From Larkinella punicea (GTDB taxonomy: Bacteria; Bacteroidota; Bacteroidia; Cytophagales; Spirosomataceae): a DNA stretch of 64,000 nt. A program made the translations under genes and the position numbers. Shown piece after piece: positions 33,213 through 41,443 of the stretch; position 1 is the first letter of the stretch; each line of letters opens with the position of its first letter. Below the pieces are notes generated by a model. The model was not told the origin of the DNA. It saw only the letters and a list, made by a program, of their open reading frames with translations, and ran no database searches. The stretch covers positions 310,001 to 374,000 of the forward strand of contig NZ_QOWE01000003.1 of the NCBI RefSeq assembly GCF_003334855.1, written 5' to 3'.

Positions 33213-34763
33213 ATGACTCGCCAAAAACTTAAACGTTTGCCCCTAAATCCCCTGAAGGGGACTTGGACACTGCTTAATCCGGATCTGAAAGTCCCCTTCA
33301 GGGGATTTAGGGGCAAACAGCAGAAAATCCTGTTCCTTACCCTTTCATTACTTCTTCTCGCCGGACTTTTGCCCATGCTCAGCGGCTGGGTCAGTCCACC
33401 GGCGCCGACGAAGCCCAATGTGGTCCTGTTTTTTATCGACGATCTGGGCTACGGTGATTTGTCCTGCTACGGCGCGTTGGGCTACAAGACGCCCAACCTC
33501 GACCGGATGGCGGCAGAGGGAACCCGGTTTACGAGTTTTCTGGCGGCTCAGGCGGTTTGCAGTGCCTCGCGGGCGGCTTTGCTGACGGGCTGTTATCCCA
33601 ACCGGCTCGGTATTTCCGGTGCTTTTGGACCCAATTCACCGGTTGGGCTTAATCCTGAAGAAGAAACCATTGCGGAGTTGCTGAAAGAAAAAGGCTACGC
33701 GACCGGTATTTTCGGGAAGTGGCATTTGGGCAGCCAGACGAAGTTTTTGCCTCAGCAACAGGGCTTTGATGAGTATTATGGCGTGCCGTATTCGCACGAC
33801 ATGTGGCCGCTCCATCCCAATCAGGCGAAGGCTAACTACCCGGCTTTGCATCTGATCGAAGGCAATTCGCCCGGCAAGGAAATCCGGACGCTGGAGGATG
33901 CGAGCCACCTGACGCCCTCGATCACGGAGCGGGCCGTCGGTTTTATTCGGAAACATAAAAAAGAACCGTTCTTTTTGTACGTACCGCACCCGCTGCCGCA
34001 TGTGCCGCTGGCGGCTTCCAGCCGGTTTCGGGGCAAAAGTGCCATCGGGTTGCTGGGCGATGTGATGATGGAACTGGATTGGTCGGTGGGGCAGATTATG
34101 CAGGAACTGAAACAGCAGGGACTGGACAAAAATACCCTCGTCATTTTCACGAGTGACAACGGCCCGTGGTTGAATTACGGCGACCATGCCGGTTCGGCGG
34201 GCGGTTTTCGGGAGGGGAAAGGAACGTCGTTCGAGGGTGGTCACCGCGTCCCCTGTATCATTCGCTGGCCGGGTGTGGTTCCGGCGGGGCGGGTTTGCAA
34301 CAAACTGTTGACGACGATGGAAATCCTGCCAACGGTTGCCAGTTTGTGCGGTGCCCGACTACCGAAGAAAGCCATCGACGGCGTCGACATGGTCGCGTTG
34401 CTGAAAGGCGACGAAACCGTGACACCCCGCGATCATTTCTTCTATTACTATCGAAAAAACAGCCTGGAAGCCGTTCGGAAAGGGGATTGGAAACTGGTGT
34501 TTTCCCATCCGGGTCGCACGTACGAAGGGTTTCCGCCGGGCAAAGGTGGACAGCCGGGACCAAATACCGAAGACCACGCATTTCCGCTTGCCCTGTATGA
34601 CCTCCGGCGCGACCCCGGTGAACGCTATGATGTCCGTGAGCAAAACCCCGAAATCGTGGCGGTTCTGGAAAAATTAGCCGACGAAGCCCGCGCCGATCTG
34701 GGAGATGATTTGCAGAAACGCGAAGGGAAAAATGTGCGTCCGGCGGGACGGGTTGACAAATAG
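33213..34763 (+). CDS. Secreted type I sulfatase with palindromic element inside its 5' end
   Basis: A 516-residue S1-family sulfatase. The formylglycine site is Cys116 in AVCSASRAALLTG, and metal ligands lie in FFIDDLGYGD and FTSDNGPW. It removes sulfate esters in the periplasm or outside. Residues 8-36, including LPLNPLKGT and VPFRGFRG, are encoded by a family A palindrome (33235-33318). The following hydrophobic segment ILFLTLSLLLLAGLLPMLSG is the signal sequence and needs an upstream start, because the only later Met is inside it; so the element is translated as part of the n-region. Last gene of the dgo-like operon; it suggests that the natural substrate is a sulfated galactan or that sulfated sugar acids are used. 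Confidence 0.88.
   Translation: MTRQKLKRLPLNPLKGTWTLLNPDLKVPFRGFRGKQQKILFLTLSLLLLAGLLPMLSGWVSPPAPTKPNVVLFFIDDLGYGDLSCYGALGYKTPNLDRMAAEGTRFTSFLAAQAVCSASRAALLTGCYPNRLGISGAFGPNSPVGLNPEEETIAELLKEKGYATGIFGKWHLGSQTKFLPQQQGFDEYYGVPYSHDMWPLHPNQAKANYPALHLIEGNSPGKEIRTLEDASHLTPSITERAVGFIRKHKKEPFFLYVPHPLPHVPLAASSRFRGKSAIGLLGDVMMELDWSVGQIMQELKQQGLDKNTLVIFTSDNGPWLNYGDHAGSAGGFREGKGTSFEGGHRVPCIIRWPGVVPAGRVCNKLLTTMEILPTVASLCGARLPKKAIDGVDMVALLKGDETVTPRDHFFYYYRKNSLEAVRKGDWKLVFSHPGRTYEGFPPGKGGQPGPNTEDHAFPLALYDLRRDPGERYDVREQNPEIVAVLEKLADEARADLGDDLQKREGKNVRPAGRVDK
33235..33318. repeat. Palindromic element family A, copy 2 (inside sulfatase gene)
   Basis: Arms 33235-33264 and 33289-33318 (30 bases, perfect) around a 24-base loop. 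The core is the GAAGGGG variant of the family; the loop reads GGACACTGCTTAATCC and ends GATCTGA on the plus strand, i.e. the opposite orientation to copies 1, 3, 4 and 5. Its length is 84 bases, or 28 codons, and it leaves the sulfatase frame open. Confidence 0.9.
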
Positions 34764-34775
34764 TGCAGTTAACAA

Positions 34776-34985
34776 TTAACTGTCTTTCCGGTGCGGAATG
34801 ATCGTCCAGTGTTTGGCGTTCGGCATGTGTTCGGCCGCAATGGCAGCCGCTACCTCTTCCAGATTTTCTTCGTTGGTGGTAAAAAAGAGACTCTTGTGAT
34901 GCGCGTCATCCTGGGTCGTATGCACTTCAAAATATTCATTGTGCTGCGCGATGTCGTCTTTTTCGACCAGTTGGAAATGTAACAT
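34776..34985 (-). CDS. Small acidic protein of unknown function
   Basis: A 69-residue soluble protein: MLHFQLVEKDDIAQHNEYFE, then VHTTQDDAHHKSLFFTTNEE, and an alanine-rich helix EEVAAAIAAEHMPNAKHWTI. No signal peptide or Cys. It does not match a family I can name. It is convergent with the sulfatase gene, with 12 bases between, and sits downstream of a strong terminator that separates it from the coiled-coil gene at 35077. Confidence 0.6.
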   Translation of the reverse strand: MLHFQLVEKDDIAQHNEYFEVHTTQDDAHHKSLFFTTNEENLEEVAAAIAAEHMPNAKHWTIIPHRKDS

Positions 34986-35012
34986 GCCTGATGGAGTTAG
35001 GATTAGAATGAA

Positions 35013-35074
35013 AAAAAATAGCCCACTGAACCAGGAGCTTCCAACGGATAGGCTGGATCAGCGGGCTATTTTTT
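35013..35074 (-). terminator. Rho-independent terminator
   Basis: Arms 35013-35034 and 35053-35074 (TAGCCCxCTGAxCCAG and its complement) form a stem with A-rich and T-rich runs on both sides, so it can act in both directions. It lies 3 bases downstream of the coiled-coil gene stop, and the minus-strand transcript ends in a T-run. Confidence 0.8.
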
Positions 35075-35076
35075 AA

Positions 35077-35388
35077 TTAATTAGCCGCTTTGGCTGCTTC
35101 AATGGCCGCGGCCGCTTCAAGCGCAGCAATGGCCGCTCCGTTCTTCTCGGCATACTCATCGCGTTGGCTCTCAAAGTACGAAAAAATCTCCGTAATGGAA
35201 TCCAGGTTTTCGGCGATTTTTCCGTGCATGGTTCCCAGCGTTTTTTCCAGATTCGCGTCGTTCAACCCATTCATGTTGTCGACTTCGATCTTTCCGATTT
35301 TCTGAATGAGAGCCGTCTGACTATTTTGAAGATCCTCGAATTCACGAACAATCTTATTCATCAATTCAAACTTCTGTAGCTTATCCAT
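35077..35388 (-). CDS. Small coiled-coil protein of unknown function
   Basis: From the ATG at 35388 it encodes 103 residues; an upstream in-frame ATG at 35460 is unlikely because the added segment is not protein-like. The sequence is helical throughout with heptad character (MDKLQKFELMNKIVREFEDL, LEKTLGTMHGKIAENLDSIT) and ends in an alanine-rich tail (AAIAALEAAAAIEAAKAAN). It has no Cys, no signal peptide and no motif I recognise. It is a single-gene unit closed by the terminator at 35013-35074. Confidence 0.65.
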   Translation of the reverse strand: MDKLQKFELMNKIVREFEDLQNSQTALIQKIGKIEVDNMNGLNDANLEKTLGTMHGKIAENLDSITEIFSYFESQRDEYAEKNGAAIAALEAAAAIEAAKAAN

Positions 35389-35568
35389 AATTGCAATTTG
35401 TGGTAAATACAGAATACTAACCGGATGCCTGCCAAAAAGTTTTGCGGATGGGATAATCAAGGCAAAAGAGTGGGTGACGGTTCTGTTTTGTCGGACACCA
35501 TAAAACCGCCTTTTAAATCTAAGACTTACGTTTGAGAACTCTATTACACGTTCACTATCTGCCCCGTT

Positions 35569-35854
35569 CCCCTAAAAGCCGGACTGTTACGTTCCTGAAT
35601 TAACGCGAACTATAAGGTTTATTGATTGATTATTAGATAATTAAGTGCCATAGGCACGACATGTTTGTAGCCAATCGAATCACCCGGTTCCTCCGGCGTG
35701 CCTTTGGGTACGCAATCTGCTGCACTTGTTGCGTACCCAAAGGCACGCCGGAGGAACCGGGTGATTCGATTGGCTACAAACATCAGTCCGCTACGCGGGC
35801 AATAATCCCATTGCTCGCATTAATTCAAGAACGTAACAGCCCGGCCTTTAGGGG
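35569..35854. repeat. Outer inverted repeat enclosing family D copy 1
   Basis: Arms 35569-35603 (CCCCTAAAAGCCGGACTGTT onward) and 35820-35854 are 35-base reverse complements with few mismatches. They enclose the 55-base-arm palindrome at 35661-35783 plus AT-rich spacers. The structure fills most of the 521-base gap between the coiled-coil gene and the NTF2-like gene; apart from it I see no gene or promoter there. Confidence 0.8.
35661..35783. repeat. Palindromic element family D, copy 1
   Basis: Two perfect 55-base arms (35661-35715, 35729-35783) with a 13-base loop TCTGCTGCACTTG. The inner core CGTGCCTTTGGGTACGCAA is shared with the copy at 54303-54502. The outer part ATGTTTGTAGCC is shared too, and both copies are followed by GTCCGCTACGCGG. 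Confidence 0.92.
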
Positions 35855-35909
35855 GACGGAGCAGAAATCGAAAGTCCTAAAACCATTCAACGATCGTTAG
35901 AACCCAAAC

Positions 35910-36377
35910 TCAAAACGGATTTTGCAAAATAAAGCCGTTCCAGTCCAGCGCAGACTGGTAGAAATATTCCCGCCAGTTGCCGATCAGGCCTTCGCGGATT
36001 TTGACACTGACCATGCCGTGCGCGCTGGAACCGTTGGTGAGCGTAAACTCGCCCGAGCCAACCTGGGTTTGCTCATCGAACGTCAGGTGGTGCCACACCA
36101 TCTGCACTACTTTCGGGCGTCCTTTCCAGCCGCCAAAAAACTCAAAAATCCGGTCGCGACCCCGGTAAATCTGTTTGTTGGGCGGTTCGGAATAAATGGC
36201 GTCCAGCGTAAAACAGTCGGCTGCTTTCCGGCCATTGTTCTCGTTGAGACCAGCGGCCACGGTTTGCATGAGCCGAATGAATTCGGCCCGGTTGATGGGT
36301 TTCCGGTTGCCCAACTGGGCCGGGGATTGAACGAATAATCCGAATAAGAAAAAGCAGAAAAGTAAGGTTCGCTTCAT
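35910..36377 (-). CDS. Secreted NTF2/SnoaL-like protein
   Basis: From the ATG at 36377 the protein has 155 residues and starts with a signal peptide (MKRTLLFCFFLFGLFVQSPAQ); an ATG further upstream would put 46 unrelated residues before it. The mature part has the NTF2-like cone fold pattern: a helix FIRLMQTVAAGLNENNGRKA, DCFTLDAIYSEPP, YRGRDRIFEFFGGW and the strands VGSGEFTLTNGSSAHGMVSV. Such domains are ligand pockets or isomerases; the catalytic residues vary too much to predict the substrate. It lies 58 bases after the flavin oxidase gene and may be at the end of the polyamine operon. Confidence 0.75.
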   Translation of the reverse strand: MKRTLLFCFFLFGLFVQSPAQLGNRKPINRAEFIRLMQTVAAGLNENNGRKAADCFTLDAIYSEPPNKQIYRGRDRIFEFFGGWKGRPKVVQMVWHHLTFDEQTQVGSGEFTLTNGSSAHGMVSVKIREGLIGNWREYFYQSALDWNGFILQNPF

Positions 36378-36435
36378 GAAATGGGGGCAGTGGGTGCTTC
36401 CTGTTGGAGCAACGATCAGTCGTTCCGATAGATTG

Positions 36436-38088
36436 TCAGGCGGAGGATTTTTGCCCCAAAATTTCTTTGGCAGCCCGAATGCCCTGATAAAAGGCCTCCT
36501 CAAAAATCGAAACACCGCTCAGGTCCGAGTGAGCAAAATAGAGTTTGTGATTGATGGCCGTGGCGGCTTTCTGGCGGGCTTTACCCCAGATAAAACCGGG
36601 AGTGGGCGCTATCATCCCGTGCCCCCAAATCCAGCAATCGATGGATGCAATGTTTTCACTGACACCGGGATGCGCCCTTTCCAGATCGGCCACCAGCAGC
36701 GTTACCCATTCTTCGTACGGTATTTGGTAGGCTTTGCGCCGGGCAAGATCGGGCGGTTCCTGAACCAGCGGCCAATAGACCGTAATCACTTTCCGGTCCG
36801 TCGCTTCCAGGTGCTGGTGCGTGGCCGTGACGTAGCCGACGGAGGGGCTTCCGTAAATCACGTTATCCCAGCATAGCGGCATGCCCCGGTATTGCGGCAA
36901 TCCGCTGACGGTCAGATTGGCCACTAGCCAGGGAGCATATTCGAATCCGTCGATTATCCGGTTTTTGAGCAGATTTTTCGTAATGAACTGGGGCGTCGCC
37001 AGCAAAACTTTCCGGGCCAGAATCGCAGTGGTCGTTTTCTGAACGACATCGTAACTGAGAACGCGCACGCCCTGATCGGTTTCCTCCAAACCGAAAACCA
37101 GCCGGTTTGATTGGATGGGAGATGCTGCCTGCTTTTCTAACTGGGTGACTAAGAAAGCATTGCCTTCCGGCCAGGTGAGCACCGCATTGGCTTCGGCATT
37201 GGCCGCAACGCCTTTTCGGGCGGCAAAATAATGCAACCCGGCCCAGGCTGAGGTGTTTGACAAGGTCGTTCCGTAATCATCCTTGCAACCGTATTCCAGA
37301 AACCAGCGCAGATAGGGCGACGTAAACTGCTGTTCGTTCAGATACGTTTCGAACGAAACCGCGTCCCACTGCCGGAAGCGATCATCCGTCGAAGATCCGT
37401 CGAGTGGAATGGCAAACGCATCCCGGCCATCCTTGCCTTTGGCTTGTTTCAGTTCGTCTACGAGTTTAAAAAACCGGGCGATCTGATGTTTGTCGTCGTC
37501 CGAAATCCCCACTTCCGGCACCAGCCCTTCCTGCCAGTGCCCGTTGATGAACAGCCTTTCTTCGGGATCATGACAGAGGTAGTAATCATTGTAAACCGGT
37601 AAACCGCCTGAATCAAAACCGGTAATGACTTGGCTTTCGGTCAGGAAATCAAGCAGTTCGCGATTGCGAAGATCAGGAATCGGTAGATAATGCGCCCCCC
37701 ACGGATAGGCCGATATGGCATTCTGACCACTGACGGAATTGCCCCCCGGTCGATCCGCCAGTTCCACCAGCAACACATCCCGCATGCCCTGCTGCCAGAG
37801 CCACCGCCGGGCCGACAAACCGGCAACGCCACCGCCCACAATCAGGACGTCCGTTTCCAGTGTCTGCGTCGGCAGGGGCAGTTTTTCCGGATTCCGCAGC
37901 AAATGACCGACCGCATGATTTGCTCCGATCATGCCGCCCTGGATGTGTTTGAGAGACGACGGCTGGCAGGCACTCAAACCCGCCGATCCGGCCAACAGAG
38001 CCGACAAACCGAGTCCGGCGGCTTGTTCCAGAAACTGACGGCGGCCCGGCGATTCGGGCGGGTCAGTGGGCGTAGGGCGTCCAGTCAT
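36436..38088 (-). CDS. Tat-exported flavin-dependent amine oxidase-like protein
   Basis: A 550-residue flavoprotein. The twin-arginine motif GRRQFLEQAAGLGLSALL starts near residue 15, and GLSACQPS near residue 40 suggests a lipobox as well. The Rossmann FAD site is TDVLIVGGGVAGLSARRWL, followed by VELADRPGGNSVSG; a C-terminal FAD contact is in LYFAHSDLSGVSIFEEAFYQG. The monoamine-oxidase-like layout and neighbours predict oxidation of a polyamine or other amine on the periplasmic side. The gene start overlaps the stop of the spermidine-synthase-like gene by 26 bases, so the two are coupled. Confidence 0.82.
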   Translation of the reverse strand: MTGRPTPTDPPESPGRRQFLEQAAGLGLSALLAGSAGLSACQPSSLKHIQGGMIGANHAVGHLLRNPEKLPLPTQTLETDVLIVGGGVAGLSARRWLWQQGMRDVLLVELADRPGGNSVSGQNAISAYPWGAHYLPIPDLRNRELLDFLTESQVITGFDSGGLPVYNDYYLCHDPEERLFINGHWQEGLVPEVGISDDDKHQIARFFKLVDELKQAKGKDGRDAFAIPLDGSSTDDRFRQWDAVSFETYLNEQQFTSPYLRWFLEYGCKDDYGTTLSNTSAWAGLHYFAARKGVAANAEANAVLTWPEGNAFLVTQLEKQAASPIQSNRLVFGLEETDQGVRVLSYDVVQKTTTAILARKVLLATPQFITKNLLKNRIIDGFEYAPWLVANLTVSGLPQYRGMPLCWDNVIYGSPSVGYVTATHQHLEATDRKVITVYWPLVQEPPDLARRKAYQIPYEEWVTLLVADLERAHPGVSENIASIDCWIWGHGMIAPTPGFIWGKARQKAATAINHKLYFAHSDLSGVSIFEEAFYQGIRAAKEILGQKSSA

Positions 38089-39586
38089 CTTCGAAATAAT
38101 GCACCAGCACCTGGTTGTTGAGCTTGTTGATTTCGGTGGGAACCTCGGCCATGTCGGGCGGAAAATTCAGCATGTCGTGGATGGTTCGCGCATTGACAAA
38201 CCGGAGCCCCGTCGGCAACGGCCCGTCACCCCGCCAGTGGTGGTTTCGCAACAGCAGAATAAAACCCCACTCGCCAAACGAGGGAACGTAAGCGTGGTAG
38301 GGAATCGTCTGAAAACCGGAGGCCGCAATCGTGTTTCGAATGCACCAGAATGACTGCCGGGCGATATAAGGTGAGGTCGATTGTACCACCGCCAGACCAC
38401 CTGGCTGGATCAGGCGATTGAGTTCCTGGTAAAAGGATGTGCTGTACAATTTTCCAATCGAGTAATTCGAAGGATCGGGAAAATCAATGACAATCAGGTC
38501 GTAACGGGCGGTGTCCTGCCGGACGAAATTGTAGGCATCGGTATTAATAATCTGTACTTTGGGTGAAAGCAAGGAACGGTTATTCAGTTTAAGGAGTACC
38601 TCATTCCGGCGAAAAAGATCCGTCATGCCGGGATCGAGGTCGACGAGTGTAACAGATTGGATGTGCGGGTATTTCAGGATTTCGCGCACGGCCAATCCGT
38701 CGCCACCGCCCAACACCAGCACCCGGCTGGCCTTCGGAAGGGCCTGCAAAGCCGGATGGACGAGCGCTTCGTGGTAGCGGTATTCATCCGCCGAACTGAA
38801 CTGAAGATTGCCGTTGAGGAAAAGCCGCAACTCGCGGTTGTTGGCCGTCAGCACGATGCGTTGGTAAGAGGTGCTTTTGCTGTAAATCACCTTGTCCTGA
38901 AACGTCAGATTTTCGGTGTAGGTCATGATCTGTTCGGCATAAACAAAACCGCCGATCAGCAGAAAAGAGGAGAGGAGAATGGCCGTGACCAGCGACCGGC
39001 GATACGGTTTGGTTTCGGGAAACTGGTGCAGCAGAAACCAGGCGACGCCGACGTTCATCAACCCGAAAAACAGCGACGTCCGGATGAGGCCCAGATAGGG
39101 GACGAGCACGAGCGGGAAGATCAGCGAAGCGAGCAACGCCCCAATGTAATCGAAGGTGAAAACTCTGGAAACCAAGTCTTTGAAGGCGAGCTGGTTTTCT
39201 AGAATCCGCATCAGCAATGGAATTTCCAGCCCTACCAGAATACCGGTTAAACTCACCAGCGAATACAGAACCAGCCGGAACGAAGCCGCGTATTCGAACA
39301 ACACAAAGAGCAGCGGAGCACTGCCACCGCCCACGATGCCGACCAGAATTTCGATGCGAATGAACCACTTTAACAGATTGCCATCGAGGTACTTGGAAAG
39401 CCACGAACCAATGCCCATCGAAAACAGATAGACACCAATGATGGTCGAAAACTGCGTAACCGAATCGCCCAGGAGGTAACTCGCCAGCGTTCCGGCCACC
39501 AATTCGTAGATGAGTCCGCAGGTGGCAATCACAAAAACCGACAGCAACAACAGCAGGTGCCGGTGTCGATTTTCCGGGTTACTCAT
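38063..39586 (-). CDS. Membrane-anchored spermidine synthase-like protein
   Basis: About 507 residues from the ATG at 39586 (MSNPENRHRHLLLLLSVFVI). The N-terminal half holds about seven or eight membrane helices, and the C-terminal half is a Rossmann aminopropyltransferase domain with VLVLGGGDGLAVREILKYP (decarboxylated-SAM site), VTLVDLDPG and DLIVIDFPDPSNYSIGKLYS, the usual spermidine synthase words. The DxPDP motif replaces the standard DSTDP. Such membrane fusions are thought to make or modify polyamines near the membrane. It overlaps the DUF350 gene (39579) by 8 bases, and SpeD, which provides decarboxylated SAM, is encoded upstream. Confidence 0.85.
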   Translation of the reverse strand: MSNPENRHRHLLLLLSVFVIATCGLIYELVAGTLASYLLGDSVTQFSTIIGVYLFSMGIGSWLSKYLDGNLLKWFIRIEILVGIVGGGSAPLLFVLFEYAASFRLVLYSLVSLTGILVGLEIPLLMRILENQLAFKDLVSRVFTFDYIGALLASLIFPLVLVPYLGLIRTSLFFGLMNVGVAWFLLHQFPETKPYRRSLVTAILLSSFLLIGGFVYAEQIMTYTENLTFQDKVIYSKSTSYQRIVLTANNRELRLFLNGNLQFSSADEYRYHEALVHPALQALPKASRVLVLGGGDGLAVREILKYPHIQSVTLVDLDPGMTDLFRRNEVLLKLNNRSLLSPKVQIINTDAYNFVRQDTARYDLIVIDFPDPSNYSIGKLYSTSFYQELNRLIQPGGLAVVQSTSPYIARQSFWCIRNTIAASGFQTIPYHAYVPSFGEWGFILLLRNHHWRGDGPLPTGLRFVNARTIHDMLNFPPDMAEVPTEINKLNNQVLVHYFEDDWTPYAH

Positions 39587-39794
39587 GTATGGCGGAACTG
39601 ATGATAATCGCCACCGCAATCATGAAAGCGGCTGCCAGAATGGAAAGCGCGACGTTTTCTTCGTCGACAATCTTTTTCCACAGGTTTTCGGGGGCAATTT
39701 TCTCGATAATGACGAAACTGATGACCAGAATCAGGATACCGACAAATGAATAAACGACGGAGGGAACGATGTACTTCAGCGTAGACAAGTCCAT
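39579..39794 (-). CDS. DUF350 membrane protein
   Basis: A 71-residue protein with two helices, VVYSFVGILILVISFVIIEKI and NVALSILAAAFMIAVAIIIS, separated by the polar APENLWKKIVDEEN. This is one DUF350 repeat (YjfL-like proteins have two or more). The family is an inner membrane protein found beside PspA-like and polyamine genes. Its stop overlaps the aminopropyltransferase start by 8 bases, so the two are coupled. Confidence 0.8.
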   Translation of the reverse strand: MDLSTLKYIVPSVVYSFVGILILVISFVIIEKIAPENLWKKIVDEENVALSILAAAFMIAVAIIISSAIHE

Positions 39795-39806
39795 GAGAAA
39801 CAGGGT

Positions 39807-39998
39807 TTATTTGTGGTAAAAATAACTGCGTCGGCCCGAATGCCGCCCGCCCGAACCGTTTTTGTAGTTGTCGAGCTTGTCGACACTTTCCAGATCGTCG
39901 CCCAGCAACCGGCTGCCCGACATCCCGGCCCAGGCGAATCCGGCCAGGAGCAAACCACCCGCCAACAACAGGGGTTTTATTTTTGTGAGGTTTTTCAT
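39807..39998 (-). CDS. Small exported Gly/Ser/Arg/Tyr-tailed protein
   Basis: This 63-residue protein has a signal peptide (MKNLTKIKPLLLAGGLLLAG, cleavage near FAWA) and a short mature part that ends in SGGRHSGRRSYFYHK. It lies 12 bases upstream of the DUF350 gene. Similar Gly/Ser/Arg-rich short tails occur in DUF1190/YjfM-like partners of DUF350, so a role in the same envelope assembly is guessed. I cannot name the family. Confidence 0.6.
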   Translation of the reverse strand: MKNLTKIKPLLLAGGLLLAGFAWAGMSGSRLLGDDLESVDKLDNYKNGSGGRHSGRRSYFYHK

Positions 39999-40057
39999 GA
40001 TTGTTACATAGACAAAAAGGTTTGTTTGATATTCGGATAGTTTGTTGTAGTTCTCGT

Positions 40058-40144
40058 GTTTTGCCCCTAAATCCCCTGAAGGGGACTTTTAGCATCCGGA
40101 GAGCTCCGCGTCCAAGTCCCCTTCAGGGGATTTAGGGGCAAAAC
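40058..40144. repeat. Palindromic element family A, copy 3
   Basis: Arms 40058-40088 and 40114-40144 (31 bases) with a 25-base loop. The core is the GAAGGGG variant. The loop on the minus strand reads GGACGCGGAGCTCTCC and ends GGATGCTAA. The element lies inside the polyamine operon, between the DUF4178 gene and the small exported protein gene. Confidence 0.9.
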
Positions 40145-40154
40145 CGGATCGAAA

Positions 40155-41429
40155 CTATCCCGTCGGTCCGAAATCGCTCTCGGCCCACCGTTTCTGTTCG
40201 AACAGATTTCGCTGAAAAAACAGGATGATCGGGTAGATCGCCAGCAGGGCCAGCATGATAAACAGGTTGGAATACAGAATCGGATTTTGAATCACTTTAA
40301 GCTGGAAAATAACCCGGTTTTTCCCTTCGGACGACGGATACAGATTGAGGTGATAGCGCCCGGACGGAATGCGCGACAAAATGGCTTCGTCGTCCTGCGC
40401 CCCTTCCTGCCAGCTTTCGCCGTATTCAACACCGTGGTAATATTCGACAATGCGCGTGAACTCGTAGGACTGGTTGGTGCTTTCGTTGATCAGACTGACC
40501 GGTAATTCGAACCAGTTGTTGTCGATATTGACCTTTAACTGAATCGCCACAGCCGCCGGGCCGTCGATGTTGAACGAAGGCGACACGATGGGTTGCGCGC
40601 GGCTTTGCACCGTCGAATCCGAGTTCCAGGAAAACTCCTGATTGAAAAGAGTTTGTTGCGGTTTCAGGAAGTAAAAAAGCACCTGAACGGCTACGATCAG
40701 CAACGCCAGCCGGGTCGTCAACCAGATCGCCGGTTCCCGTTTTTCGACCCCCGGATTGGGCTGGATGGCCCCGACACCAACGGGTTTCGGTAAAGCCGTA
40801 TCGGCCAGTCCGAAGGCTTTCGAAATGTCCTGTGGCGTTTTGTATTCCGCTTTGTAGCACTCGGTTTTCTGGCTGCTGGCCTCCCGGCTAATCAGATAGG
40901 GCGGATGAATATACTCCGAAATGGTCAGTTCCGTATCATCGATAATGTTCCAGTAAAACTCTCCGACGGCATTCAGAATGAGGCAGTTGTAGCGGTTATA
41001 CAGGACGTATTCGCGGTCCTGATCCGAGACTTTCGCGTTCTGTGTTTCAGTATAGGTTTCGGCCACCGGCCGAATCACCATCCAGTGTCCCCTGAATTCG
41101 GCCAGCATCTGGTGCTGTCCTTCTTTGGTCATCAGGACGTATTCCATCCAGCTTTCCTCATACTGGATTTCCCGTTTGCGCAGGTAGCCCGTCACCCGAA
41201 CCCATTTTCCATCGAGGTACCCTTCGGCTCCGAGCGGCAGGGCGGGTGGCGTGGGCATGGGCGGAAAGGCCATGATGATGCGCCGTGGGCCAGTATCACC
41301 ATATTGAAAATAGGTGTAGCACTGGCCGCAGCAGAAATACGAACTCTCGGCCAGGTCATAGCCCGGAACCGGGGCCTGGCAGTGTGGGCAGTTGAACGAG
41401 GTAGGGGAAGAGGATGGGTCGGTGGGCAT
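40155..41429 (-). CDS. DUF4178 protein with zinc-ribbon and membrane helices
   Basis: A 424-residue protein. The N-terminus has two CxxC pairs (NCPHCQAPVPGYD, FCCGQCYTYF) forming a probable zinc ribbon. The DUF4178 beta-rich domain follows (GYLDGKWVRVTGYLRKREIQ, YESWMEYVLMTKEGQHQMLAEFRGHW). Two membrane helices are predicted: LALLIVAVQVLFYFLK near 235 and ILYSNLFIMLALLAIYPIILFF near 390, with a beta-sandwich-like periplasmic region between. DUF4178 proteins sit in DUF350/PspA/polyamine clusters; the biochemical role is unknown. It is 14 bases downstream of speD. Confidence 0.8.
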   Translation of the reverse strand: MPTDPSSSPTSFNCPHCQAPVPGYDLAESSYFCCGQCYTYFQYGDTGPRRIIMAFPPMPTPPALPLGAEGYLDGKWVRVTGYLRKREIQYEESWMEYVLMTKEGQHQMLAEFRGHWMVIRPVAETYTETQNAKVSDQDREYVLYNRYNCLILNAVGEFYWNIIDDTELTISEYIHPPYLISREASSQKTECYKAEYKTPQDISKAFGLADTALPKPVGVGAIQPNPGVEKREPAIWLTTRLALLIVAVQVLFYFLKPQQTLFNQEFSWNSDSTVQSRAQPIVSPSFNIDGPAAVAIQLKVNIDNNWFELPVSLINESTNQSYEFTRIVEYYHGVEYGESWQEGAQDDEAILSRIPSGRYHLNLYPSSEGKNRVIFQLKVIQNPILYSNLFIMLALLAIYPIILFFQRNLFEQKRWAESDFGPTG

Positions 41430-41443
41430 GGTTTCGGACAGCG

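Noticed and set aside
35661-35900. A 79-codon frame through the family D palindrome
   Set aside because: Open only because both palindrome arms lack stops; no protein features.
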